Positions 6,511-13,361 of a DNA stretch of 21,749 nucleotides are shown one piece after another. Every line of letters begins with the position of its first letter. Position 1 is the stretch's first letter. Location of the stretch: assembly GCA_016208645.1 (NCBI GenBank), contig JACQXP010000318.1, forward strand, positions 1 through 21,749, written 5' to 3'. The notes under the pieces were generated by a model, which was not told where the DNA came from, ran no database searches, and worked only from the letters and a program-made list of their open reading frames with translations. The DNA is from Candidatus Methylomirabilota bacterium. GTDB taxonomy: Bacteria; Methylomirabilota; Methylomirabilia; Methylomirabilales; 2-02-FULL-66-22. The position numbers and the translations under genes are program-made.

Positions 6511-7392
6511 ATGATCCGCGTGGCCACGGCACCAATGAACTGGAATAGCGACGACCTGCCGGGCCTTCGCCCGAAGATGCCGATCGAGCAGGTCCTGCGC
6601 GAGATGGTCGAGGCGGGATACGAGGGGACGGAATACGGCACGGGCCTTCCCTCCGACCCGAAGGCCCTCAAGGCCATGCTGGCGCCTCACGGGCTAGTCC
6701 TGGCGTCAATCTTCTGCTGGATTTCCCTCGAGGGTCGAGAGCGACAGGGCGCTGAGATCGAACGGGCCCTGGGGATCGCGCGGACCCTCGCCGCCATGGA
6801 GGTCCAGGAGCTGATCCTGGGCATCCGGGGCGATGCCCGGCGGATTGCCCTGGCGGGCCGCGTGCCTCCCGATGGCAGCGCCGGCCTAACCGACATGCAA
6901 TGGTGCATCCTCGCCGACGGAATCCACACCCTGGCCAGGGCGTGTGAGCCGCTGGGCGTCCGATTGGCGGTGCACCCCCATGCGGGCGCCTATGTGGAAA
7001 CGAGGGCCGAGCTGGAGACACTGTTCCGCCTCACGGACGCAAACGCCCTCGGCCTCTGTGTGGACGCGGGCCATCTGATGTATGGCGGCGCGGACCCCGT
7101 GGAGGTGGTGGAGGCCTTCGGCCCGCGGGTGCGGTACGTCCATATCAAGGATGTCAATCCCGCAGTCCTCGCGCTGGCCGCCCAGAATGGTCTCGGCTTC
7201 CTGGATGCGCTTCGATCCTACATCTTCTGCGGGCTGGGATATGGCGGCGTGGACCTGCGCCGGTTCATGGACGCGCTCAGGAAAGTGCAATTCTCGGGCT
7301 GGATGGTCGTCGAGCAGGATACGTCGCCGGAGCCCCCACTCGAAACCGCCCGAAGGAACCGGCGCTACCTGAAAGAGACCTTCGGCCTCTAG
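6511..7392 (+). CDS. IolE-like inosose dehydratase family protein (TIM barrel)
   Basis: Xylose-isomerase-like TIM barrel of 293 residues. The N-terminus VATAPMNWNSDDLPGLRP, followed by EMVEAGYEGTEYGTGLPSDP, is the hallmark start of the IolE (myo-inosose-2 dehydratase) group. Later blocks are LAVHPHAGAYVET near residue 152, LCVDAGHLMYGG near 182, RYVHIKDVNP near 208, FCGLGYGGVDL and VVEQDTSPEP near the end, which supply the expected metal ligands. IolE dehydrates 2-keto-myo-inositol to a trihydroxycyclohexane-dione. Here it stands across a shared control region from an IolM-N-O set, so it may act on the same inosose pool or on a related keto-sugar. The start at 6511 has GGGAGGGGG just upstream. 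The family is confident; the substrate is not. Confidence 0.72.
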   Translation: MIRVATAPMNWNSDDLPGLRPKMPIEQVLREMVEAGYEGTEYGTGLPSDPKALKAMLAPHGLVLASIFCWISLEGRERQGAEIERALGIARTLAAMEVQELILGIRGDARRIALAGRVPPDGSAGLTDMQWCILADGIHTLARACEPLGVRLAVHPHAGAYVETRAELETLFRLTDANALGLCVDAGHLMYGGADPVEVVEAFGPRVRYVHIKDVNPAVLALAAQNGLGFLDALRSYIFCGLGYGGVDLRRFMDALRKVQFSGWMVVEQDTSPEPPLETARRNRRYLKETFGL

Positions 7393-7410
7393 GGCACGGA
7401 ACGGGAATGA

Positions 7411-7445
7411 CGAATCTCGAATCACGAATGGCGAATTTCGAAGGG
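7411..7445. repeat. 7-bp tandem repeat, five units
   Basis: Units start exactly every seven bases at 7411, 7418, 7425, 7432 and 7439: CGAATCT, CGAATCA, CGAATGG, CGAATTT and CGAAGGG. They lie just after the IolE-like stop codon and are non-coding. Confidence 0.7.
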
Positions 7446-7467
7446 ACTACCCGGGCTTGTACCGGCG

Positions 7468-7499
7468 CCCTGACCCCCAACCCCTAACCCCCGACCCCC
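7468..7499. repeat. C-rich heptad repeat with quadruplex potential
   Basis: Cytosine runs lie at 7468-7470, 7474-7478, 7481-7484, 7488-7492 and 7495-7499. From 7474 they run as CCCCCAA, CCCCTAA, CCCCCGA, CCCCC, a 7-base period. The minus strand therefore carries five G-runs of three or more with 2-3-base loops, a standard G-quadruplex pattern, five bases before the transketolase ribosome binding site. Confidence 0.65.
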
Positions 7500-7515
7500 G
7501 TTCTTGGAGGTGTCC

Positions 7516-8376
7516 ATGCCCATCGATCCTGCCCCGAAACGGGACCTGCAGGCCAGGGCGGTCCAGGTCCGCAAGCTGATCCTGCAGGCCGTCCACAAGG
7601 CCGGGGCCGGCCACGTCGGCGGTCCCCTGTCCATGGTCGAGATCGCCGTGGCCATGTATTTCAAGATCCTGCGCATTGATCCCAAGAACCCCCAATGGCC
7701 GGACCGGGACCGCTACGTGCTGTCCAAGGGGCACTCCTGCATCGCCCTGTACGCCACGCTGGCCCTCCGGGGATTCTTCCCGGTGGAAGAGGTCTTCACC
7801 TACGACGCCATGAATTCGCGCATGCAGGGGCACCCCGACATGACCAAGACCCCCGGCATTGATATGTCCTCGGGCTCCCTGGGGACGGGGGCCAGCCCCC
7901 CCCTTGGCATGGCGCTGGCGGCCAAGCGACTCGGGAAGGACTTCCACACCTGGGTCCACCTGGGGGACGGGGAGATACAGGAGGGCCAGGTGTGGGAGAT
8001 GGCCTTCGTGGCCAGCCAGTACCAGGTGGATAACCTGACGGCCATCGTGGATTACAACAAGGTCCAGCAGTTCGGATTCCCCAAGGACGGCAATCTGCGG
8101 CGGCGGGTGAATCCGCTGGTCCAGGTCCCCGAGAAGTGGCGGGCCTTCGGCTGGCACGTCATCGAGTGCGACGGTCACGACTTCGACGCATTGATCCCGG
8201 CCTGCGAAGAGGCGAAGACGATCAAAGGCCGGCCCGCCTGCATCGTGGCCCACACGATCAAGGGCAAGGGCGTCTCCTTCATGGAAGGGGACTACAACTG
8301 GCACGCCAAGGTGCCGAGCCCGGAGGAGCTGGCGAAGGCCCTGGCGGAACTCGAGGCAGGTGTCCCGGTCGGTTGA
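7516..8376 (+). CDS. Transketolase, N-terminal (ThDP-binding) subunit
   Basis: First half of a split transketolase, 286 residues. It carries the diphosphate-binding N-terminal domain: GHVGGPLSMVEIAVAMYF near residue 35, SKGHSCIALYA near 75, QGHPDMTKTPGIDMSSGSLG near 105, and the ThDP motif GDGEIQEGQVWE running to VDYNKVQQFG (roughly 150-190). The partner subunit follows after 81 bases. Transketolases move two-carbon ketol units between sugar phosphates. Two-gene versions occur in archaea and many bacteria, and some are specialised for unusual sugars (for example apulose-4-phosphate or sulfo-sugar pathways). The start at 7516 has TTGGAGGTG five bases upstream; a TTG at 7504 overlaps that site and is rejected. 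Placement after the IolE-like gene suggests a role in the same carbohydrate pathway. Confidence 0.9.
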   Translation: MPIDPAPKRDLQARAVQVRKLILQAVHKAGAGHVGGPLSMVEIAVAMYFKILRIDPKNPQWPDRDRYVLSKGHSCIALYATLALRGFFPVEEVFTYDAMNSRMQGHPDMTKTPGIDMSSGSLGTGASPPLGMALAAKRLGKDFHTWVHLGDGEIQEGQVWEMAFVASQYQVDNLTAIVDYNKVQQFGFPKDGNLRRRVNPLVQVPEKWRAFGWHVIECDGHDFDALIPACEEAKTIKGRPACIVAHTIKGKGVSFMEGDYNWHAKVPSPEELAKALAELEAGVPVG

Positions 8377-8457
8377 CGGCCCCGGGGTGATCCCTTCGGT
8401 GCCGGCACGCGATCCGTCGGCGGGTCTGGATATGAAAACAGCGGCAGGAGGAGCCGA

Positions 8458-9399
8458 ATGGCCAAGCTGATCGAAATGCGGGCCACCTGGGGTGAGACCA
8501 TGCTGGAGCTGACCAAGACGCATCCGAACCTCATGGTTCTGGATGGCGACCTGGGGAACTCCACCATGGCCCAGATCGTGGCCTACAACGCGCCGGATTT
8601 TTACATGAATATGGGAATCGCCGAGCAGAACATGATGGGCGTGGCGGCGGGCATGGCCAGCGCGGGGCTGATCCCCTGGCTCAGCAGCTTCGCCTGCTTC
8701 CTGGCCAACCGCGACCTGGACCAACTGCGGGTGACCGTCACCCAGCCGAAGCTGAACGTGAAACTGGCCGGCCACTACAGCGGCATCCTCACCGGAAAGA
8801 CGGGCAAGACCCACATTGACGTGGAGGACATCGCCATCCTGCGGGCCCTCCCCCACATGACCGTGGTGGCCCCGGCCGATTCGGTCGAGTGCCGCCAGGC
8901 GGTCCTGGCCCTGACCGACATGCCGGGCCCGGCCTACCTGCGCATCACGCGGGATGCGAGCCCGGTGATCTTCGGCGAGGACTACCGGTTCGCCATCGGC
9001 CCGGTGGTCCCCATCCGGGAGGGGAAGGACCTCACCATCTTCGGGACCGGCGTCCAGACCGCGCGGGCGCTGGAGGCCTGTGACCTGCTGGCGAGCGAGG
9101 GCATCAGCGCCCACCTCGTCCACGTGCCCACCCTGAAACCCATTGACGGGAACGGCATCGTGGCCGCGGCTAGGAAGACCGGCCGGGTCCTGACGACCGA
9201 GGATCACAACATCATCGGCGGCCTGGGAGGCGCGGTGGCCGAGGTGCTGGGACAGCACGCTCCCTTCCCCATGAAGATCCACGGCCTCCAGGACTGCTAC
9301 GGCGAATCCGGGCCCAACGACGCCATGCTGGAGAAGTACGGCCTCACCCCCAAGCACGTCGCTCTCGCCGCAAAGGCCCTGCTGAACAAAGCGCGCTGA
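8458..9399 (+). CDS. Transketolase, C-terminal (pyrimidine-binding) subunit
   Basis: Second half of the split transketolase, 313 residues. It has the pyrimidine-binding domain with the conserved glutamate in NMGIAEQNMMGVAAGMA (near residue 50), then WLSSFACFLANR, HYSGILTGKTGKTHIDVED and MTVVAPADSVECR. The C-terminal transketolase domain includes TIFGTGVQTARALEA and LTTEDHNIIGGLGGAVAEVL. Together with the preceding subunit it makes one ThDP active site at the subunit interface. AGGAGG lies six bases before the ATG. A strong hairpin stands 12 bases after the stop and probably closes the unit. One-subunit transketolase and DXS are excluded by length and domain split. The substrate is not evident. 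Confidence 0.9.
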   Translation: MAKLIEMRATWGETMLELTKTHPNLMVLDGDLGNSTMAQIVAYNAPDFYMNMGIAEQNMMGVAAGMASAGLIPWLSSFACFLANRDLDQLRVTVTQPKLNVKLAGHYSGILTGKTGKTHIDVEDIAILRALPHMTVVAPADSVECRQAVLALTDMPGPAYLRITRDASPVIFGEDYRFAIGPVVPIREGKDLTIFGTGVQTARALEACDLLASEGISAHLVHVPTLKPIDGNGIVAAARKTGRVLTTEDHNIIGGLGGAVAEVLGQHAPFPMKIHGLQDCYGESGPNDAMLEKYGLTPKHVALAAKALLNKAR

Positions 9400-9411
9400 T
9401 CGTCCGAGATC

Positions 9412-9443
9412 CGAGGGGCGGTCCGCCTGCGGACCGCCCCTCG
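9412..9443 (+). terminator. Strong hairpin after the transketolase genes
   Basis: CGAGGGGCGGTCCGC (9412-9426) pairs perfectly with GCGGACCGCCCCTCG (9429-9443); the innermost pairs must open to leave a real loop. It follows the stop by 12 bases. No U-tract follows. The remaining gap to 9691 shows no gene. Confidence 0.55.
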
Positions 9444-9691
9444 AATGGCGACCCCACCTTTCCTCCAGCCGGTCTTGCCCTGTCCTGACGCCACCCTGTT
9501 GACCCCATCCCTCCCGGGATCTTGATGCGAGCCGGTCGGCGCCCCCTTGCGGACGACCCCTTGCCCTGCTAGCGTGCGGGTGTCGCCGGAAGGGATGCCC
9601 CTCGGGCCTCCGACATGTGACGCAAATTTCTGGCTCACCATGCCAGTATGCGTGTGACTCGAACTGCGGTACAGAGAGAGAAGATACGGTC

Positions 9692-10216
9692 GTGCCGTTC
9701 GCATACTACCAGCGCCTGACGCGGGCGCAGCAGCGCGTGTACCGGCAGAGCGACGAGGTCACGGTCATCCGCCTGCCGCAGGCGGGGGCGCTGGCGCCGC
9801 TGGTGGATGGGGTGGCTCAGGCGCTGGCGCGTGAGGATCGCGCCGGAACGCAAGCCGCGGCAGACCGACTCCTCCTGGGGATCACGGCCGATCTCAGGGT
9901 GGCGCCCTTGCGCGCCGAGGTCCTCGCGGTGCGGCCGTCGCGGCACTGGGGTGAGCTGCATGGTCTGTACACTCCCACAGCGCAGGGGAGGCCAGCCCGC
10001 GCAACGGTGTGGATGCGGACCGCTCAGCGCAGGCAGGTGGTCAAGTTCCGCACGTTTCTCCGGACCCTCCTCCACGAGCTATGCCACCACCTGGATTACG
10101 AGCTGCTCCAGTTAGCCGATTCGTTCCACACCGAGGGATTTTACAGGCGGGAGTCGAGCCTGCTCAGGCAGTTGCTCCGCGAAGAGGCCCAGGGCGAGGT
10201 CTCCGGCAATGCCTGA
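9692..10216 (+). CDS. Putative HExxH zinc metallopeptidase-like protein
   Basis: Unnamed protein of 174 residues. Its C-terminal third holds an HExxH zinc-peptidase motif, LLHELCHHLDY, with H128, E129 and H132, followed by SFHTEGFYRRESSLLRQL, which offers a downstream His or Glu as third ligand. The N-terminus, PFAYYQRLTRAQQRVYRQSD, is rich in aromatic and basic residues, and no signal peptide or membrane segment is seen, so it is probably cytosolic. I chose the GTG at 9692, where the conserved-looking PFAYY segment begins after a purine-rich stretch. The frame is open from a GTG at 9617, but those 25 residues are Cys-rich and unlike a domain start. It overlaps the TPR gene by eight bases, implying translational coupling. 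The substrate is unknown. Confidence 0.6.
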   Translation: MPFAYYQRLTRAQQRVYRQSDEVTVIRLPQAGALAPLVDGVAQALAREDRAGTQAAADRLLLGITADLRVAPLRAEVLAVRPSRHWGELHGLYTPTAQGRPARATVWMRTAQRRQVVKFRTFLRTLLHELCHHLDYELLQLADSFHTEGFYRRESSLLRQLLREEAQGEVSGNA

Positions 10217-10694
10217 CGAGGAACTCCGGCAGCGCGCCATCGAGATCTGGCAGCGCGCCTACAAACACCAGATGCAGGGGGAGATGGAGGAGGCCATTCG
10301 TCTGTACACGGAATCGCTCGCCATCTATCCGACGGCCGAGGCGCATACGTTCCTGGGATGGACCTACAGCTTCCAGGGGCGCCTCGCCGAGGCGATCGCG
10401 GAATGTCACAAGGCGATCAGCGTGGACCCGGACTTCGGCAATCCGTACAACGACATCGGGGTCTACCTGATGCAGCAGGGGGACCTGGACGGGGCCATCC
10501 CCTGGCTCGAGAAGGCCAAGAAGGCCCCACGCTACGAGCCCCGACAATTTCCCTACATGAACCTCGGCCGGATCTATCTCCGGCGGGGGCAGTGGACCGA
10601 GGCCCTGCGGGAACTCGAGACCGGGGTGCGGGTGGCCCCGGGCGATCCGGAGGTGCGGAAGATGCTGCATGAGGTCCGCGCCCGATTCAACTGA
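10209..10694 (+). CDS. Tetratricopeptide repeat (TPR) protein
   Basis: Small TPR protein of 161 residues with about four helical-hairpin repeats. The repeats are centred near AYKHQMQGEMEEAIRLYTES, HTFLGWTYSFQGRLAEAIAE, PYNDIGVYLMQQGDLDGAIP and MNLGRIYLRRGQWTEALREL, with TPR-typical Gly, Ala and Pro spacings. It has no signal peptide or catalytic domain, so it is probably a protein-binding scaffold. Its ATG lies inside the last codons of the metallopeptidase-like gene (8-base overlap), so the two are translated together and may act together. The SagB-like gene follows 68 bases later beyond a hairpin. The partner is not identifiable from sequence. Confidence 0.8.
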   Translation: MPDEELRQRAIEIWQRAYKHQMQGEMEEAIRLYTESLAIYPTAEAHTFLGWTYSFQGRLAEAIAECHKAISVDPDFGNPYNDIGVYLMQQGDLDGAIPWLEKAKKAPRYEPRQFPYMNLGRIYLRRGQWTEALRELETGVRVAPGDPEVRKMLHEVRARFN

Positions 10695-10713
10695 GAGTCC
10701 CCCTCGCCTTTCT

Positions 10714-10737
10714 CCTCTCCCCCACCCGGGGGAGAGG
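10714..10737. repeat. CT/GA-rich hairpin element
   Basis: CCTCTCCCCC (10714-10723) pairs with GGGGGAGAGG (10728-10737) around ACCC. Flanking CCCTC and GAGGG stretches (about 10700-10751) can extend it. This CTCTCCCCC/GGGGGAGAG type is, from general recollection, a dispersed intergenic repeat in many GC-rich genomes. It lies between the TPR and SagB-like genes and could act as a terminator or processing site. Confidence 0.5.
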
Positions 10738-10762
10738 GCCAGGGTGAGGGGAGGACAGGGCC

Positions 10763-12335
10763 ATGACGGATAACCGGCAAATAGAGGAGGCCTGGGCGTA
10801 TCACGACGGGACCAAACACTCGCACCAGAGCGTCCGGGCCAGCACCCATTATCTGGACTTCTCGAACCAGCCGCTGCCCTTCAAGATCTACACGACCCTG
10901 CCGCCCATCCCCCTCCCGACGGATCCCGCCCCCATCACGATGCCCGCTCTCACCGCCATCGCGGCACCGGCGGGGAATCCGATGGAAGAGTGCATTCCGG
11001 ACCTGCATGCCCTCGCCCAGGTCCTCCATCTCGGCGCAGGGATCACCCGCGAGCGGCGGGGCGAGGGCTGGGAGGTCCAGTTCCGCGCCGCGGCCTGCAC
11101 CGGCGCCCTGTACCACGTCGAACTCTATCTTGTCTGTGGGGATCTCCCCGGCCTGCCGGCCGGCGTCTATCACTTCGGCGTGCACGATTTCGCCCTCCGC
11201 CGATTGCGCGCCGGGGATTTCCGGGCATTCCTCGCGGGCGCCACGGCGGGCGAGCCGGCCGTGGCGCAGGCACCCGCGGTCATCGTCTGCACGAGCACGT
11301 ACTGGCGGAATGCCTGGAAATACCAGGCGCGCGCCTACCGCCATTGCTTCTGGGACACGGGCACGATCCTGGCCAACCTGCTGGCGGCCGCGGCCGGCCG
11401 GGCGCTCCCGGCGCGGGTGGTCCCGGGGTTCGTGGACGCGGTCGTGAATAGCCTCCTGGACCTGGACAGCGACCACGAGGCCAGCCTCGCCCTGCTGCCG
11501 CTGGGGTGGACGGCCACGGCGCCGCCAGAGGCCGTCCCCGCGGTCGGACCCCTCCGGCTGGAGACGGCGCCGCTCTCGCGGTTCGAGGTGGACTATCCGG
11601 CGATCCGGGCCATGCATGCGGCCTCGTCGCTCGCCTCCGGGGACGCGGTGGCGGCGTGGCGCGGCGGAGGACCATCGGGGGATTCACCCGTCGCCGGCTC
11701 GCGAACGATTGGGCTCCAGCCCCCTGGGGGATGCCGATGTGCCGGCGGATTCCGTGACCGAGGTGATCCTGCGGCGCGGATCCAGCCGCCGCTTCACCCG
11801 AAAGCCGTTGACGTTTCCCCAGCTCTCGACGATGCTGGACCGGGCGACACGGGGCATCCCGGCCGACTTCCTGGATCCGCCGGGCGCCACCCTGCTTACT
11901 CTGTACGTGATCGTGCACGCGGTGGAGGGCCTGGCCCCCGGCGCGTACGTGTACCACCGGAGGGACCGCAGCCTGGAGCTGCTGCGGGAGGGGAATTTCC
12001 GGAACCAGGCGGGGTATCTCGGGCTGGAGCAAGAGCTGCCCGCCGAGGCCAGCGTGAATGTCTACTGCCTGGCGGACCTCAGGTCAATCCTCACCCGGTT
12101 CGGCAACCGCGGCTACCGGGCGGCCCAACTCGAGGGCGGGATCACCGGCGGCAAGCTGTACCTGGCCGCGTATGCAGAGCGGCTCGGGGCCACGGGCCTC
12201 ACGTTCTACGACGATGCGGTGACGGAATTCTTCTCGCCGCACGCCGCTCCGAAGGAGTCCGGAGTCCTGCGGACCGGCAAGAGCGTCATGTTCCTGACGG
12301 CCCTCGTCCATCCGGCGAGGCGCCGAAGGAGCTGA
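10763..12335 (+). pseudogene. SagB/ThcOx-type two-domain oxidoreductase, frameshifted
   Basis: Two frames together encode an approximately 520-residue SagB-type protein of the nitroreductase superfamily (FMN). The first half opens with EAWAYHDGTKHSHQSVR and holds LHALAQVLHLGAGI, VIVCTSTYWRNAWKYQARAY and a C-terminal block near SLLDLDSDHEASLALLPLG. The second half, in another frame, has VILRRGSSRRFTRKPLTF, then GITGGKLYLAAYAERLGATG and LTFYDDAVTEFF. Removing one base from the C-run 11720-11724 (or G-run 11726-11730) joins them as GLQPLGDADVPADSVTEVI, so a single extra base explains the break. SagB enzymes oxidise azolines to azoles in peptide natural products, but many homologues have no known substrate, and no YcaO gene is nearby. 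Start 10763 has GGGGAGGA upstream. It may be a recent mutation or a sequence error. Confidence 0.8.
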
Positions 12336-12394
12336 ACCCCACCAATCGAGATATCCTGCCGGCCTCCTGCTCCGGAAGTTGCCCTGGCAGCCCG

Positions 12395-12411
12395 CCAGTC
12401 CGGAGGACTGG
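12395..12411. terminator. Small hairpin between converging genes
   Basis: CCAGTCC (12395-12401) and GGACTGG (12405-12411) form a 7-bp stem around GGA, 60 bases after the SagB-like stop and about 85 bases past the end of the minus-strand dehydrogenase remnant. A short T-run follows on the plus strand (CTCCTTTG). The evidence for termination is modest. Confidence 0.35.
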
Positions 12412-12496
12412 GCACTCCTTTGAAAGGCCGAGCCGCCCAGGACGGACCGCGGGTATGCCTACGAGAAGATGGCCCCCTGCGCCCGGACTGGCGTGC

Positions 12497-13335
12497 CTAT
12501 CTGCGACCTGCGGCGCATATCACCAGGGGCAGATCCTTCATCGTCGCCAACCCAGGCGGAGCATCCACCACGCGGTGGGCGGCATTGACGACCATGGCTG
12601 CGGTGGCGATATCACCGGGGGTGCCTCCCCGTATGACAACCTCCAGGTTGGGGGTCCCGCGGATACACACCGCGTCATAAGACTCCGGGGCACCCAGGGA
12701 CGCCTCGAACTCGAGGGTGATCACTTCCTCCCCATTCCTGAACCCACGACCCACCTGCCGCACACCAGCGACCTGTCCGGGCTTGACGGTGATGTACTCG
12801 CTCTGCACGTGAGCCTTCGAAACGACAGGCTCAATAGTCTCTCTCACCTCATCCAGTTCCCAGCCAAGGCCTGCGGCGATCATGTCGATGGATTCCTCGA
12901 GGCCCACGTGCCGGATCGTCCGGGCGTCCACGAGTTTCTGGAACTCCTCCAGGGTGCATCCCGCGCCGATCTTCTTCTGAAACGGGAGCCGACGGGCCCT
13001 GGCATCTTGGATCCTGACGGCCTTGATTCTCTCCACGACGTGACAGACCGCGGTCATCGCCAGGGGCCACGCATCCATCAGAAAGCCGGGGTTCACGCCG
13101 GTGGATAACAGCGTCACCGCGTTCTTCTTGGCGATACCGCATCCGCATCATCGGAAACGAGGAGACCGAGCTCTTTCTCGATCCCCAGGAGCTGACCGAA
13201 ATCACGGCCCACCTTGTTCTTGTCAATATCAACGGCCCCGACAACCTCAATATCAGGCCGCTGCAAAGCCAGCTTCGCCACGGCGCAGCCGATGGGGCCG
13301 CATCCGAATTGAACCGCACGGAGCTTCCTGGTCAC
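12497..13335 (-). pseudogene. Dihydrodipicolinate-reductase-like NAD(P) dehydrogenase with internal deletion
   Basis: The N-terminal part (GTG at 13335, AAGGAGGG upstream) reads RAVQFGCGPIGCAVAKLAL with a Rossmann GxGxxG, then VVGAVDIDKNKVGRDFGQLL and VSDDADAV, after which it shifts to PRRTR and stops at 13114. The adjacent frame continues IAKKNAVTLLSTGVNPGF, LMDAWPLAMTAVCH and RRLPFQKKIGAGCTLEEFQ to the end at 12497. This matches the dihydrodipicolinate-reductase N-domain family that includes 2,4-diaminopentanoate dehydrogenase. The usual 60-70 residues between the two parts (the strand after DADAV and the ST.EEL.. region) are absent. A deletion not divisible by three near 13135-13143 would cause both effects. 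It ends the TRAP/aminotransferase operon, 26 bases after its neighbour. Probably non-functional. Confidence 0.72.
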
Positions 13336-13361
13336 TGGGCGTCCCTCCTTTCATCGTTTCT

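Noticed and set aside
6210..6548. A good AAGGAGG followed by an open frame on the plus strand in the divergent gap.
   Set aside because: Only a TTG is suitably placed, the translation shows no protein-like features, and it would overlap the start of the IolE-like gene out of frame. The same bases contain the minus-strand TTGACA.
7411..7499. Possible CRISPR-like array because of regular repeats.
   Set aside because: The period is only seven bases, there are no spacers, and no cas genes are present.
7447..9357. A 636-codon minus-strand open frame opposite the transketolase genes.
   Set aside because: Antisense shadow of two well-supported genes, with Gly/His/Asp-rich low-information composition.
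9617..9691. Upstream GTG start for the metallopeptidase-like gene, adding a four-cysteine N-terminus resembling a zinc knuckle.
   Set aside because: No ribosome binding site precedes it, the cysteine spacing is not a recognised motif, and the protein looks naturally started at the GTG at 9692.
11616..12335. A separate single-domain nitroreductase gene starting at 11616.
   Set aside because: Its first 30 codons are shadow sequence of the upstream half. One base change joins it to the upstream frame as a full-length SagB-type protein.
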